Shown here: piece after piece, positions 1 to 10,406 of the stretch
Position numbering within the stretch: position 1 is the stretch's first letter
Layout: each line of letters opens with the position of its first letter
Assembly: GCF_000025525.1 (NCBI RefSeq)
Contig: NC_013887.1
Span: forward strand, 1,064,729 to 1,128,728
Direction of reading: 5' to 3'
Length of the DNA: 64,000 bases
Source of the DNA: Methanocaldococcus sp. FS406-22
GTDB taxonomy: Archaea > AGJL01 > Methanococci > Methanococcales > Methanocaldococcaceae
The notes under the pieces: generated by a model
The model's input: the letters and a program-made list of their open reading frames with translations, nothing else
The model's database searches: none
Told to the model about the DNA's origin: nothing
Position numbers and translations under genes: made by a program

Positions 1-2920
1 AAGGATAGGCTTTTTTAATTAGGTTGTATGCTTCATCTACATCCCAAACCTTCTCTAATGCCATTCCAACTAAATGTTGAGCTAAGACATCCAAACAGTT
101 TTTTGGAATATGAACTTTATCTATTCTCCCAATTTTTGCATCATAAGCGAGAACAACATTCTCTACCAAATCATCCCTATCAAATGGAATTATTATCCCT
201 TTACTTTTCTCATGCAACCTATGTCCACTCCTACCAATCCTCTGCAAAGCTCTCGAAACACTCTTTGGTGAGCCGAGAAGAATAACCAAATCAATACTTC
301 CAATATCAACTCCAAGTTCAAGTGATGTCGAACTATTTTTTGAAATAAAGTTATTTACAATGTAATTTCCTGTTTTTGAGTTTATAATTCCATAAACTTT
401 TTTAAGCTTTATAGATTTTATTTCTTTTATTCTATCAAAGAATATATCGCCTTCAGCCAATCTTAATAAGGACTCAATCTCTTCTATTACTTCTTTATTG
501 TTAGTTTTTTTAGCATAATCTAAATATTTGTTCATGAGTTTTATTAAATTCCTTCTACTTATCTGCCTCTCTCCAACTTCAACTCTTTGTGGATTATAGA
601 ATTTTTCTTTCTGAAGCTTATATGTGCTTATTCTCAATTTCTCTCTAATTTCTCTCAATTTCTTTCCAATGTTTGGGATAATATCTATATTACAATAACC
701 CGCTGAAAATGCCTTTTTTATTAACTCCCTATCTTTTGTTCTCCAAATGTCCAATATATTAATAGCTTTTTCTAAATACTCTCCTCCTAATATTGATACA
801 GTGTAAGAAACTCCTCTTTTCTTTATAATCCTCCCATTTAATTCATTTTCATAATTTATTTCTTGTTTTCTTACAGATGACATAATCCCAAAATACAGCA
901 ATAAATCCCTTATTCCTTCAGCAAACCTCTTATTAAATGTTGAAAATCCAATTGAGTATAGTTTATTATCTTTTTTTATTTCTAAAAACCCGTCACCATC
1001 AAAATAACCAGATAAAAATGCCTTTTTATGCTCTAATGGAAGTTTATATAAAATCTCTGGAAACATTCCATTTTTTGATTTTCTCTTTTTATTACCTACC
1101 AAATTTTTAAACATGGTTTCTAAAACTGATGAAGATATTTCTAAGCAGTAGGTTGATTTATTAGCTCTCCTATAATGTGGTTTCATATTTAATTCTTCTA
1201 TTATTCTTTTTTCATATTCTTTTAATAGTTGCAAATCAGAGGAAAATAATCTTAAACATCCTGAAGTCCAAGAACCATCAGCCATCCAAAATCCAAGTAA
1301 TCTGGCTAAAAATGGTGTAAATGTTTTTATTTCCATGGGATATTTTTTCTTATTTGTTCTTATTATCTCAATATCCTCACTCTCAATTTTTATACTCAAT
1401 ATTTTTTCAATTTCTCTCAATACTTTTAATTTAAATGGACTTTCTCCTCTTAACTTTGCATTAAAATGACTTTTTTCCATCCCAATAATCTTTGAGAAGT
1501 TTTTTGAAGTTCCATATTTTTCTTTAATCTTCATCCTAATTTTTTCGAGAGTTGATTTTTTTAATCCAACATAAGCGTTATCTGGCAATAAATCCAGTAT
1601 ATTAATTTTCTCTCCATCATTCGGATACTTTCTTAATACTGCAATATAGTCTCCAACTTTTAAAGTTCTGCTTTCAACCCATTTTAATTCTCCATTAGCA
1701 ATAGTTAAAAACCTATGTTCCTTTGTGCATTTAATTTCAAAACCAAGATTGGTTTTTATTAAAAATCCGTCATTGTTGTAATCTCTTATATGTGGTTTAT
1801 CAAATTCAGTAAATTTTCCCTTAAAGTTATCAATTCCCAAGATTTTGTTATTGCTTTTTAAATCTTTTATTTCTATAAGCCCATTATTGGTTAATATCTT
1901 AGTATCTGGTGATACACAAACAACTACCTTAAGTTCTCCTTTTTTTAATTTCTCTTCAACTTCCAACCTATGTTCTCTACTTAAAGATGAGTGATGAGTT
2001 TCTACTTTCTCAACTCCCAACTGCTTTAAATAAAATGCTACCCTCTCAGTAGCACTTCTCGTATTTGTAAATATTAAAGTTGTTTTATGCTCTTCTATGA
2101 GTTTTTTTAATAAGCTATACAACCTTTTACTAATTTCCTCTGAAGGTGTGTAGATAAAATCATCTACTGGTGAAATAACTCTTATCTCAATCTCTTTTTT
2201 ATAGCTAACATCTACAATATAGCAGTCTCTCCCATTTCCAACTAAAAATTTAGCTACTTCAGTTAATGGGTGAATAGTTGCTGATAAACCAATTCTTATG
2301 AAATTGGCAATTCTATTCAACCTCTCTAAAGATAGGGAGAGATGAACTCCTCTTTTGTTTGTTAAAGCATGGATTTCATCAACTATCACATACTTAATTC
2401 CACTTAACAGTTGAGAAAATTTTGGTGAATTCAAAGCTATAGCTAAAGATTCTGGCGTAGTTATTAAAATATGAGGAGGTTTTTTCAGCATTCTTTGTTT
2501 TTGTGAGCTTGTTGTATCACTCGTTCTAACAGCTACTCTAATCTCATCCAAATCTATATTTAATTCCTTAGCAACTTCATAAATCTCTTTTAAAGGCTCT
2601 TTTAAATTTCTTTCAATATCGTTATTTAAAGCCCTCAGTGGGGATACATAGAGAATATAAATTCTATCTTCCAATTTATTTTCCATTGATAATTTTATTA
2701 ATTCATTTATCCCAGCTAAAAAAGCAGATAATGTCTTCCCACTTCCAGTTGGTGAGCAAATTAAAACATTCTTCCCTTCATGTATCTCCTTAATTGCATA
2801 TCTTTGTGGTGGCGTAAATGTCTTATATTTTTTTCTAAACCATTCTTTTACTGGCTCTTCTAAAATTTCATAGATTTCTTCATCAGAATACTCTTTTTTT
2901 AAATACTCTACTCCTCCCAT
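1..2920 (-). CDS. lhr: Lhr-type large superfamily 2 helicase, intein-containing, 3' end outside window
   Basis: ATP-dependent SF2 helicase of the Lhr group, which acts on DNA or RNA-DNA hybrids in repair. Reading starts at ATG 2918-2920 and stays open past base 1, so the C-terminus is missing. Walker A (SPTGSGKT) is read near 2735-2765 and the DExH box (VDEIHA) near 2375. The RecA2 motif GELKVVV is interrupted by an intein (335-1918) and resumes as [12 protein letters not shown], followed by [11 protein letters not shown]. The 5' end overlaps the fdhD stop by 13 nt, so the two are probably co-transcribed. The identity is firm from the motifs. Confidence 0.93.
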   Translation of the reverse strand, partial: MGGVEYLKKEYSDEEIYEILEEPVKEWFRKKYKTFTPPQRYAIKEIHEGKNVLICSPTGSGKTLSAFLAGINELIKLSMENKLEDRIYILYVSPLRALNNDIERNLKEPLKEIYEVAKELNIDLDEIRVAVRTSDTTSSQKQRMLKKPPHILITTPESLAIALNSPKFSQLLSGIKYVIVDEIHALTNKRGVHLSLSLERLNRIANFIRIGLSATIHPLTEVAKFLVGNGRDCYIVDVSYKKEIEIRVISPVDDFIYTPSEEISKRLYSLLKKLIEEHKTTLIFTNTRSATERVAFYLKQLGVEKVETHHSSLSREHRLEVEEKLKKGELKVVVCVSPDTKILTNNGLIEIKDLKSNNKILGIDNFKGKFTEFDKPHIRDYNNDGFLIKTNLGFEIKCTKEHRFLTIANGELKWVESRTLKVGDYIAVLRKYPNDGEKINILDLLPDNAYVGLKKSTLEKIRMKIKEKYGTSKNFSKIIGMEKSHFNAKLRGESPFKLKVLREIEKILSIKIESEDIEIIRTNKKKYPMEIKTFTPFLARLLGFWMADGSWTSGCLRLFSSDLQLLKEYEKRIIEELNMKPHYRRANKSTYCLEISSSVLETMFKNLVGNKKRKSKNGMFPEILYKLPLEHKKAFLSGYFDGDGFLEIKKDNKLYSIGFSTFNKRFAEGIRDLLLYFGIMSSVRKQEINYENELNGRIIKKRGVSYTVSILGGEYLEKAINILDIWRTKDRELIKKAFSAGYCNIDIIPNIGKKLREIREKLRISTYKLQKEKFYNPQRVEVGERQISRRNLIKLMNKYLDYAKKTNNKEVIEEIESLLRLAEGDIFFDRIKEIKSIKLKKVYGIINSKTGNYIVNNFISKNSSTSLELGVDIGSIDLVILLGSPKSVSRALQRIGRSGHRLHEKSKGIIIPFDRDDLVENVVLAYDAKIGRIDKVHIPKNCLDVLAQHLVGMALEKVWDVDEAYNLIKKAYP
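335..1918 (-). other. Intein with LAGLIDADG homing endonuclease, inside lhr
   Basis: In-frame 528-residue insertion in lhr. It starts at Cys codon 335 of the protein ([10 protein letters not shown], intein block A) and ends with VNNFISKN before Ser+1 of the extein. Two dodecapeptide endonuclease motifs are visible: LLGFWMADG near 1290 and [10 protein letters not shown] near 1005. The penultimate residue is Lys where most inteins have His. Removing the segment restores the continuous helicase motif [11 protein letters not shown]. The length fits a full splicing-plus-endonuclease intein, and the frame is intact throughout. Confidence 0.92.
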
Positions 2921-3582
2921 AATCTCCCAGAATAAATATTAAATTTCCCATTTCTTGCAAAGCCAATTAGTAAGATATCATTTTTTTCTGCCAATTCTAT
3001 AGCTTTATTTGTTGGTGGAGATTTTGAGATAATAGCACTTAAACCACTATTTACAGCCTTTTTAACAATCTCATAAGGGATTCTCCCACTGTAATGTAGA
3101 ATTAGTCCATTTAAGTTATAATTGTTTAGGACAGCGTAGCCGATAACTTTATCAACGGCATTATGCCTACCAATATCCTCAACAAAAATTATTCTCTCTC
3201 CATTCAAATTAAACAATGAAGCCCAGTGAAAACTCCCAGTAATTTTCCAGTATTTGGCTTCTATTTTATAAGAGATTATTTTTTTGATAGTCTCAATATT
3301 TATCTTTGGTTTTTCTCTTTTTTTGTTTTTTTCATTTTTATTTTTTTCTCCAAAAATATATATGCTGTTTTTATCTACCTCAACTTTATCAATTCTATTT
3401 AAAAACCCCTCATTAATTGCAAACCCAACCCCAAATTCATTTAAAAAAGAGGGGGATAAAGAAAGATTTTTAACCAACTCTCTATTAATAAAAATATTGT
3501 AGGTTTCTTCAACAGCCACGTAATCATAAACATCATAAAAATTTTTACCGTCAAACTTTTTTATTTTTACCTTTTTAATCAT
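2908..3582 (-). CDS. fdhD: FdhD-like formate dehydrogenase accessory protein
   Basis: FdhD proteins carry sulfur to the molybdenum or tungsten cofactor of formate dehydrogenase. The family signature is clear in the second half: [36 protein letters not shown] and a final [14 protein letters not shown] choose ATG 3582, preceded by GGGGGT, over the upstream TTG at 3594. The protein is about 224 aa, slightly short for the family. No cysteine is visible in the translation, so the CxxC pair used for persulfide transfer is absent. It either works differently or depends on another carrier. Confidence 0.85.
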   Translation of the reverse strand: MIKKVKIKKFDGKNFYDVYDYVAVEETYNIFINRELVKNLSLSPSFLNEFGVGFAINEGFLNRIDKVEVDKNSIYIFGEKNKNEKNKKREKPKINIETIKKIISYKIEAKYWKITGSFHWASLFNLNGERIIFVEDIGRHNAVDKVIGYAVLNNYNLNGLILHYSGRIPYEIVKKAVNSGLSAIISKSPPTNKAIELAEKNDILLIGFARNGKFNIYSGRLWEE

Positions 3583-3636
3583 ATATACCCCCAACTAATA
3601 TATATTTAGTAGTTTAAAATTCTAACTGGTGGAAAT

Positions 3637-4194
3637 ATGATAAAACTTCTATATGAAGGGATTTTAATCAGAGAAAACGGAATAATTAAGAAAGCTTCAT
3701 CTTCATCAACCTTAATTATTACAGACAACAACAATATAATTGTTGATACTTCAACAAAAGATATGGAAAATATCATTATTAAAAGTTTATCTGAACTAAA
3801 TCTATCCCCAAATGACATAGATGTGGTTATAAATACTCATCTCCATTACGACCATATAGAAAACAACCCAATATTTAAAAACGCTACATTTTATGCCTCT
3901 CCAAAAGAGTTTGGATTTAACGATGATTTTGAAGATTTTAAAAAGTTTAAAGATAAAGAGATTGAGATTATTGAAACTCCTGGACATACTTATGGCAGTA
4001 TATCAGTTATTTATAAAGATTATGTTGTTGTTGGCGATGCCTCTCCTTTAAAAAACAATATATTAAAAATGATTCCTCCAAAATTAAATGTAGATGAAAA
4101 ATTAGCTTTAGAGAGTTTAAAAAAGATTAGAGAGCTGAGAAAGAATGTTATCACAGGACATGAAGGAATTGTTTATAAGGAATGGCTCAAATAA
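3637..4194 (+). CDS. MBL-fold metallohydrolase
   Basis: Small metallo-beta-lactamase-fold hydrolase of 185 aa. The zinc motif NTHLHYDH is followed by GHTYGSIS, then GDAS and a late TGHEG histidine, the usual order of metal ligands. No substrate can be deduced. It is divergent from fdhD and preceded by a GGTGG ribosome site at 3627-3631. Confidence 0.85.
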   Translation: MIKLLYEGILIRENGIIKKASSSSTLIITDNNNIIVDTSTKDMENIIIKSLSELNLSPNDIDVVINTHLHYDHIENNPIFKNATFYASPKEFGFNDDFEDFKKFKDKEIEIIETPGHTYGSISVIYKDYVVVGDASPLKNNILKMIPPKLNVDEKLALESLKKIRELRKNVITGHEGIVYKEWLK

Positions 4195-4263
4195 GCTAAA
4201 TTAAAATTTAAATATTCAATTTTCTATTTTTTATATTGTTTGATTTCATTTTGGTTCACATTA

Positions 4264-4632
4264 TCACAAACTTGATATTTTTTCGGCTATTTTTCCTATT
4301 ATTGGGAATTTAAACTTTTCTCCAATGGATGCTTTGTAAGCTCCAAATATTAGGGATGCTAAGAATATTATAAATCCAAAACTTGTAATATAAACAAATA
4401 AATCAAAGTTTCCATTTTCTATAAGATATCTTAGGATATATTCCTTATTTGTTAGAAGTTCTATTGCGATAATGTAGAATATTAGTTGGATAAAAAATGC
4501 TTGAATTGAGTGGAATAAGATAAATTTATCCCTACTAAGAATAATTATAAAAATTAATGGAGCAAATACTGGAAATACAAAGAATGAAAGATAAGACAAT
4601 GAAGCAACAATGTTTTCTATTTTAGTTTTCAT
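4264..4632 (-). CDS. DUF4870-like small membrane protein
   Basis: 122 aa with about three to four hydrophobic helices. The pattern of helix pair, FILFHSIQAFFIQ, later helices and GAYKASIGEKFKFPIIG matches DUF4870/Tic20-like small membrane proteins, whose function is unknown. It lies just downstream of another membrane protein on the same strand, with a 32-bp gap, so the two may form an operon. Confidence 0.75.
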   Translation of the reverse strand: MKTKIENIVASLSYLSFFVFPVFAPLIFIIILSRDKFILFHSIQAFFIQLIFYIIAIELLTNKEYILRYLIENGNFDLFVYITSFGFIIFLASLIFGAYKASIGEKFKFPIIGKIAEKISSL

Positions 4633-4664
4633 ACCTTACACCCCTAAAATAAAAAAATTAAAGA

Positions 4665-5114
4665 TTATTGATTTTGTGTTGAATAGAATCTTTTTTTGAT
4701 AAAGAGATAAGTGCAGAGGATTATAATCATTCCGCCTATCCATGTTATGCCATTGATTGTATTGGGATTGTATGTTAAGATTACATCGCCACTCACTAAC
4801 ACAATAATTAGCAACATTGCAGAATATATTATTGTTCCAACTATTATGGAGATGGTGGAGATTTTAAGGTCTTTAATAGTATCTGGATTACTATCCAAAT
4901 GTGCTCCAAAGTATCCAAATAAAAATATCATTAAAATTATAAAATTGAATAATAGACATGATTCTATTGGGTAGAATTTATGAGGAATTCTTAAATAAGG
5001 GTTTATGAATAATATATAATAAATCATACAAAAATATCCAAACAAACCTCCAAAAATCATTCCAACTATAGAAAAAACTCCAATATTTCTAATCCCTAAC
5101 AGCTTTTTATCCAT
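4665..5114 (-). CDS. Four-helix membrane protein of unknown function
   Basis: 149 aa. Hydrophobic helices lie at roughly residues 12-35, 50-70, 85-108 and 120-140, and the C-terminus is basic and cytoplasmic (KKRFY). I recognise no family. It is probably co-transcribed with the DUF4870-like gene downstream. Confidence 0.7.
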   Translation of the reverse strand: MDKKLLGIRNIGVFSIVGMIFGGLFGYFCMIYYILFINPYLRIPHKFYPIESCLLFNFIILMIFLFGYFGAHLDSNPDTIKDLKISTISIIVGTIIYSAMLLIIVLVSGDVILTYNPNTINGITWIGGMIIILCTYLFIKKRFYSTQNQ

Positions 5115-5438
5115 TACATCACCTCAAAAATATAAAGAAAAGAAATTATACACCCATAAATTTATGGATTGCCTATATTCTCCCAATCCCAAAGAGTGTA
5201 TGGGCCAACTCTTTCATTGCCAACATTTTTTACTTTACTTTTATAAAATTATATTCACCAATCATTTGATAATTTCATCTTAAATTTTTAATATTTAAAC
5301 ATTACTAAGTAGTGTTATTTTTCGCAACAACCTTTAACAACAATAGTAAAGTGTAAAAAGAAAGTTATCAAAGTTTCTAATAATTAAAGTAGTTTAAAAA
5401 ATTAAACTTATAGATTAATCATATAAGGAGGAGTTACT
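5115..5438. other. Intergenic region with a short inverted repeat
   Basis: 324 bp without a convincing gene. It contains a 7-bp inverted repeat (AAAGAGT 5191-5197 and ACTCTTT 5208-5214) around a GC-richer loop. AT-rich DNA follows, carrying divergent promoters for the membrane gene pair and the flavodoxin. A GGAGGAG ribosome site precedes the flavodoxin ATG. Confidence 0.5.
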
Positions 5439-5891
5439 ATGAAAGCTCTCATCTTATACAAATCTATACATCATAAAAATACTGAAAAGATAGCTAAAGC
5501 TATAGCTGAAGAGTTAAATGCTGATATCTACGATATTGATAAAGTAAACCCAGAGATAATTGAAAAATATGACCTCATAGGTTTTGGTTCTGGAATATAC
5601 TTTGGAAAACATCATAAATCCTTATTTAAATTTTTAGACAAAATCAGCAAAACAAATAAAAAAGCCTTTATTTTCTCTACAGCTGGTTTTCCATTTTTAA
5701 AAAATATTTTTCATAAAGAACTTAGAGATAAACTTAAAGATAAAGGATTTGAGATTGTTGGTGAATTCTGCTGTAAAGGTTACCACACTTATAGCATCTT
5801 TAAGCTAATTGGTGGTTTAAATAAAAATCATCCAAATAAAGATGACATTAAAAAAGCAAAAGAGTTTGCTAAAACTATTTTTAAAAATTAA
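5439..5891 (+). CDS. Flavodoxin-family protein
   Basis: 150 aa. The N-terminal phosphate-binding loop ILYKSIHHKNTEKIA and the later GFGSGIYFG and STAGFP segments are those of a flavodoxin fold that binds FMN. It likely carries electrons or serves as the flavin domain of a redox partner. A GGAGGAG site lies 8 nt before the ATG. Confidence 0.85.
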   Translation: MKALILYKSIHHKNTEKIAKAIAEELNADIYDIDKVNPEIIEKYDLIGFGSGIYFGKHHKSLFKFLDKISKTNKKAFIFSTAGFPFLKNIFHKELRDKLKDKGFEIVGEFCCKGYHTYSIFKLIGGLNKNHPNKDDIKKAKEFAKTIFKN

Positions 5892-5906
5892 AAAAGTTAA
5901 GGTATT

Positions 5907-7067
5907 TTATTCTACGTCTCCTCTATCTTTTCTTGTAATTCCTCCTTCTTCAATTAATTCTAAACCTTCTAAAGGAATGAATCTATCCTCCAATGCTTCT
6001 AAAACCTTTGGAACTGTTGTGTATTCCATCATTGTTGCTGGCAATCTGTGTGGTTGGAATGGACCCATTCTTCTTATTATGTCTGCCATCTCCAATGCTT
6101 TTTCTCTTGCCTTATCAAACCCTTTATCTGCAAATAAATCGTTAGGGCCGATTAACATTCCGTCACAAACTTGGAATCCGAGGGCAATAATTCTTGCTGG
6201 CCCATCAAATCTTGTAGGTGTTGCATCTTCCTCTCCAACTGGCATTAATGGCCCCCAGTGGCTACCTCTCATCCACCCTGGAACAAAGTGTGGGTTAGCA
6301 AATGGCTCTAAAACCTCTCCAACAGCTGGGAATCCACTTTGAGCTCTAACAATGGCTACTGGGTCATCTTTACCAACATACTCCCCAGCTATGTAGTTTA
6401 ATTTCTCAGTGCTGACAACAGCAGCTATCTCGTTATCTCTTCTTCTATAAACTCTCTTAATTGCATACTTCTCATAATCACCAATTAAAGCTAAGAGCAT
6501 ATACATCTCTTCTGGAGTATCTAAAAAGACCTTTTTATGTCCAACAACATCATGAACTTCAAATTTAAATCCAGAAATCATTGAAGGGTCGAAAACTAAA
6601 CCAGCTGTGTTGAATGGGTCTGCAAACATCTTGAATAATGGGTAGTTAAATGCTGTTGGATCTGTTTTATCGCAGCAGAAAACAACTATTGGCTCACTCT
6701 TTCTTTCAACAAATTCCATCTCTGCACATCCTGGCCCCATCCCTCTAACATTTCCTGAAAAGCTGTCAGCCAATAAATCCTGCCCAGCTCCATACAATTT
6801 TAGTTCTTTAGCTACTTTTGTAGCTTCTTCAAAAGCTCTCCATGCCAATCCATGGACTTTCTCATTATCACAGCCTAATTTATGGCTCATGATTAAATCA
6901 ATGTCATCCCCACATCTTGTAACATAATAATCCAATATTATCTCATCAACTGCCTCCTCTAAAACTGCCTCACATGTTTCTAACAACTCATCTGGAGCTA
7001 GTGTATGCCCACATAAACCTCCAACATCTGCCTTTATAACACTGATTGTTACTCTGTTATTTTCCAT
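5907..7067 (-). CDS. fbp: Fructose 1,6-bisphosphate aldolase/phosphatase
   Basis: Bifunctional class V enzyme of archaeal gluconeogenesis. It condenses dihydroxyacetone phosphate with glyceraldehyde 3-phosphate and dephosphorylates the FBP formed. Family signatures include VIKADVGGLCGH at the N-terminus, YGAGQDLLADSFSGN, RGMGPGCAEM and FVPGWMRGSHWGPLMPV. ATG 7067 is preferred because GGTGG lies just upstream and the resulting 386 aa fits the family. A TATA box on the minus strand lies at 7126-7133. It is convergent with the flavodoxin gene and divergent from a LysR regulator. Confidence 0.96.
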   Translation of the reverse strand: MENNRVTISVIKADVGGLCGHTLAPDELLETCEAVLEEAVDEIILDYYVTRCGDDIDLIMSHKLGCDNEKVHGLAWRAFEEATKVAKELKLYGAGQDLLADSFSGNVRGMGPGCAEMEFVERKSEPIVVFCCDKTDPTAFNYPLFKMFADPFNTAGLVFDPSMISGFKFEVHDVVGHKKVFLDTPEEMYMLLALIGDYEKYAIKRVYRRRDNEIAAVVSTEKLNYIAGEYVGKDDPVAIVRAQSGFPAVGEVLEPFANPHFVPGWMRGSHWGPLMPVGEEDATPTRFDGPARIIALGFQVCDGMLIGPNDLFADKGFDKAREKALEMADIIRRMGPFQPHRLPATMMEYTTVPKVLEALEDRFIPLEGLELIEEGGITRKDRGDVE

Positions 7068-7125
7068 ATAAACCACCATTTTGAATTTTTTACCATTAAT
7101 ATTTCTTAACATTTTTAATAATTGG

Positions 7126-7190
7126 TATATAAACTTAACCTCATTACTCACATTAACTTTATATATAGGAACTATTAGTTATTCTAATAG
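7126..7190. promoter_or_regulatory. Divergent fbp/LysR promoter with palindromic operator
   Basis: The minus-strand box TTTATATA (7126-7133) points to fbp, and ACTTTATATATAGG (7157-7170) points to the LysR gene. A perfect inverted repeat, CTATTAG-ttatt-CTAATAG (7172-7190), sits between the LysR-side TATA box and its start codon. That position suits repression of the regulator's own promoter. The sites are seen; their use is inferred. Confidence 0.6.
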
Positions 7191-7214
7191 GGATTAGGTA
7201 ATATAGGTGATAAT

Positions 7215-8105
7215 ATGGATCCAAAAATAAGTTATTTCCAAACATTTATAGTTGCAAGTAAAACAAAAAGTTTTTCTAAAGCGGCAAAGAGATTGGGAAT
7301 AACCCAAGGAACTGTTAGTAATCATATATCGGCACTTGAGAAATATTTTGATGCTCAACTCTTTTTAAGAACTCCAGAAGGTGTTGATTTAACTCCTGAA
7401 GGAAAGATATTTTATGAGAGGGCTGAAAAAATTTTGGATTTGTTGAATGAGGCAAAATTGTTGATGAGAGCCATACATGAAAATCCAGAGGGGGTTATTA
7501 GGATTTATGCCTCTACAACCCCCGGAGAGCATATACTGCCATCAATAATTAAGGAGTATAAAAGCTCATACAAAAATGTTGATTTTGAGATTACAATAAC
7601 TGATTCTGAGAGATGTTTTAAAGCTTTAGATGAAGGATTAGCAGATATAGCGGCTGTTGGTTATCTAAAAAATAAGAACTATGAATACACAATTATAGGT
7701 AAGGATAGGTTGGTTTTGATTGTCCCACCAAATCATCCACTTGCAGAGAAAGGTAGTGCTAAGCTTGAAGATATACTTAAAGAGGATTACATTGATAGGG
7801 AGGAAGGGTCTGGGACAAGAGAGGCATTTATAAAAGCTTTGAATGATAAAGGATATTCAATAATGGATTTAAATGTTGTAATGAGATTAGGTAGCCACTC
7901 AGCAGTTATAACTGCAGTTTCTGAAGGTTATGGAGTTAGTGTTGTTTCAGAAATCCCTGCTAAAAAGGCAGAGGATGCTGGTTTAGTTAGGATTGTCCCA
8001 GTTGTAGATTTGGATGTTGTTAGATATTTATATTTAGTTAAAAGTAGAAGACCAAAGAATCCAAGTGCTGTAAAATCATTCTGGGAATTTGTTACAAAGG
8101 TTTAA
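7215..8105 (+). CDS. LysR-family transcriptional regulator
   Basis: 296 aa. The N-terminal winged HTH (FSKAAKRLGITQGTVSNHI, then FLRTPEGVDLTPEG) is canonical for LysR proteins. A periplasmic-binding-type effector domain follows from about residue 90 (YASTTPGEHILPSII, GSGTREAF). It is divergent from fbp and has a palindrome in the shared promoter, so autoregulation and control of fbp are plausible. The effector is unknown. Confidence 0.92.
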   Translation: MDPKISYFQTFIVASKTKSFSKAAKRLGITQGTVSNHISALEKYFDAQLFLRTPEGVDLTPEGKIFYERAEKILDLLNEAKLLMRAIHENPEGVIRIYASTTPGEHILPSIIKEYKSSYKNVDFEITITDSERCFKALDEGLADIAAVGYLKNKNYEYTIIGKDRLVLIVPPNHPLAEKGSAKLEDILKEDYIDREEGSGTREAFIKALNDKGYSIMDLNVVMRLGSHSAVITAVSEGYGVSVVSEIPAKKAEDAGLVRIVPVVDLDVVRYLYLVKSRRPKNPSAVKSFWEFVTKV

Positions 8106-8123
8106 TTAGTTTAATTCTTAATT

Positions 8124-9001
8124 TTAAAAGCTTATAACCTTTCCGGAGTGTATTCTATCAAAATCTTTTCCAAACTCCTTCATAAACATATTCTCAGCCT
8201 TAAATCCTGTGCAATGTCCAGTATAGATTTTTTAACACCCAACGTTTTTAGAGCTTTTATTGTGCTTACAATCCTCTTATCATCAGCCTCTATTAAGTGA
8301 AAACCACCTATAACGGCATAGACTTTATTAACCCCACTTATGTTAATAGCTTTTTGCACCATACTAACTATTCCTGGATGAGCACAGCCACTGATAACAA
8401 CTAAACCCTTTTCAGTAACTATTCCCAACCCAATCTCGTCCTCTACATTATCCAAAACTACTCTCCCATTTTCAAGCTTATAGAGACCAATTGTTGGTTT
8501 TTTCTCAAAATCTACTTTTTCTTCATCTTTAATCTCTCCAAGTGTAAAGATGCCTGGCATCAATCTCATAGGGTCTTTACTTAAAATCCACCTTCCCCCC
8601 AATTTCTCAATCTCCTCTTTTAATGTTTTGTTAAGAGTTCCAGCAAGCATAAACTCTGGTTCTACAGCAAAGCTAACCTTAAATATGTTTGGGTGGGCAA
8701 ATATTGGAATTTCTTTGTTTATTTCTTTTATAATTCCAAAAAGCCCACCAGTGTGGTCAAAGTGGTTGTGAGATAAGATTATCATATCTATACTCTTTGG
8801 ATTAATGTTTAGGAGTTTCATGTTAAAGAGGATTGGTTCTGCATAAGATGCTGTGTCAAACAGTATCCTCCTTTTAATGCCATTAAACTCTGCTTCAATT
8901 AAAAGAGAAAGACCATGCTGACTCCAAAATGGGCTGTTGTATCCAGCATAATCCTCAGCTAAAGTATAAATCTTTAGATTATCAACTTTTCCAATGTTCA
9001 T
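8124..9001 (-). pseudogene. MBL-fold metallohydrolase, frameshifted near its C-terminus
   Basis: Large MBL protein with the motif LSHNHFDHTGG, then ISGCAHPGI and GGFHLIEA, as in the 7,8-dihydropterin-6-methyl-4-phosphate synthase-like group. The ORF as read ends at 8180 in nonsense (DLRLRICL). One extra base in the T6 run at 8228-8233 (A6 on the coding strand) restores KIYTGHCTGFKAENMF and a normal end at 8124. ATG 9001 is chosen because GGGAGG lies upstream, and a longer N-terminus would run into hisE. It is either a real single-base deletion or a base-call error. Confidence 0.8.
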
Positions 9002-9089
9002 TGGCATCCTCCCACTGCTATCATAGAGTTCAAAAGTATGTTTTTGCAAAATCCTCTTCTTATTAAAATTAAAATAAAAAAAGATTGTA

Positions 9090-9386
9090 TTATTTCTTTC
9101 TTCTTTCAAATTCTTTTAATAATTCCTCAAATTCTATGTTTTTATAAGCCAATAAAACCATTGTATGGAATATCAAATCAGCAGCCTCATAGATAATCTC
9201 ATCTTTTTTGTCATCCTTAGCTGCCAATATTAGTTCAGTAGCTTCTTCTCCAATCTTCTCACAGATTTTGTTTATTGCAGTTTTTTTGTCATCATCAGTT
9301 GTTAGCTTTGCTACATAAGAATTCTCTGGCTTTTCTTTTATCCTCTGCTTTATAACTTCATAAACCTCTTCCAAAATCATAGACAT
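9090..9386 (-). CDS. hisE: Phosphoribosyl-ATP pyrophosphatase
   Basis: 98 aa. Hydrolyses phosphoribosyl-ATP to phosphoribosyl-AMP in histidine synthesis. Typical all-alpha NTP-pyrophosphatase signatures are visible: [21 protein letters not shown] with metal-binding Glu residues and [13 protein letters not shown]. The start lies 3 bp downstream of the ribH stop, so the two are translated from one message. Start ATG 9386 or 9380. Confidence 0.93.
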   Translation of the reverse strand: MSMILEEVYEVIKQRIKEKPENSYVAKLTTDDDKKTAINKICEKIGEEATELILAAKDDKKDEIIYEAADLIFHTMVLLAYKNIEFEELLKEFERRKK

Positions 9387-9389
9387 CCC

Positions 9390-9809
9390 TTATTTCTCCT
9401 CTAAAGCTTTTAATCTCTTAACCATTTTAACTGCAGCTTCAACAGCCCTCTTACCATAATCAACTCTCTCTTGAGCCTGCAACCTTGTCATTCCAGGCCC
9501 TGAAATACCTAAAGTTACTGGTTTGTCATACTGCAGAGCTAAATCAGCTATCTTCCTTGCTGCATTATGGACAACTATCTCATCGTGCTCAGTCTCTCCT
9601 TCAATAACACATCCAATTGTTACAACGGCATCAACATCATCCTTCTCTAACAATTTTTTCACAGCTAATGGCATATCAAAAACTCCTGGAACAATGATTT
9701 TGTATTTAACCTTTGCTCCTAAGAACTCCGCATGCTCCTCAGCAACCTTTTCCATCATATAGGTTATATCTCTGTTGAATTCAGCAATAACAAACCCAAG
9801 ATTAACCAT
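9390..9809 (-). CDS. ribH: 6,7-dimethyl-8-ribityllumazine synthase
   Basis: 139 aa. Penultimate enzyme of riboflavin synthesis. Motifs: [11 protein letters not shown] at the N-terminus, [24 protein letters not shown] with the catalytic His region, and [12 protein letters not shown]. The size is normal for archaeal lumazine synthase. It is probably co-transcribed with hisE downstream, a pairing of two nucleotide-consuming pathways. Confidence 0.95.
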   Translation of the reverse strand: MVNLGFVIAEFNRDITYMMEKVAEEHAEFLGAKVKYKIIVPGVFDMPLAVKKLLEKDDVDAVVTIGCVIEGETEHDEIVVHNAARKIADLALQYDKPVTLGISGPGMTRLQAQERVDYGKRAVEAAVKMVKRLKALEEK

Positions 9810-9853
9810 TTATCTCCACCTCAAAATTTATTAACTATTAGATTAAATCCCCT

Positions 9854-10339
9854 TTATATCTTTTTATAACTTTCTAATGTTTCAGACAACTTAACATATC
9901 TCAATGCATTCTCTCTTATACTTTTAATCTCCTCCTCTGTTAATTCTCTAACAACTCTACCTGGAACTCCCAAAACTAAGCTGTTTGGTGGAATCTCCTT
10001 ATTTTGTGTAACTAATGCGTTAGCCCCAATTATACAGTTCTCTCCAATCTTTGCCCCATTTAATATTGTGGCATTCATTCCAACTAACACGTTATCCTCA
10101 ATCTTACATCCGTGTATAACTGCCCCATGCCCTATGCTCACATAATCTCCAATAATAGTCGGATAGCCCTTAGAGCAATGAACTACACAGCAATCTTGTA
10201 TATTTGAGTACTTACCAATTATTATCTTATCTACATCTCCCCTAATAACAGCATTATACCAGACTGATGAATAATCTCCAATACTTACATCTCCTACAAT
10301 TACCGCCCCTTTAGCTATCCTTGCATTTTCGGAAATCAT
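9854..10339 (-). CDS. Gamma-carbonic-anhydrase-like hexapeptide-repeat protein
   Basis: 161 aa left-handed beta-helix protein. Hexapeptide repeats cover most of the length, with His ligand positions at VVHCSKG and SIGHGAVIHGC. It ends in an alpha helix (EEEIKSIRENALRYVKLSETLESYKK). It is like the YrdA/gamma-CA group, which binds a metal between subunits. True carbonic anhydrase activity cannot be judged from sequence. Confidence 0.88.
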   Translation of the reverse strand: MISENARIAKGAVIVGDVSIGDYSSVWYNAVIRGDVDKIIIGKYSNIQDCCVVHCSKGYPTIIGDYVSIGHGAVIHGCKIEDNVLVGMNATILNGAKIGENCIIGANALVTQNKEIPPNSLVLGVPGRVVRELTEEEIKSIRENALRYVKLSETLESYKKI

Positions 10340-10406
10340 TCTCCCACCAGAAATTTTAAAAATGAGAAATTTTATAGTTTATTAAAAATTATGGCTGAGG
10401 ATATTT

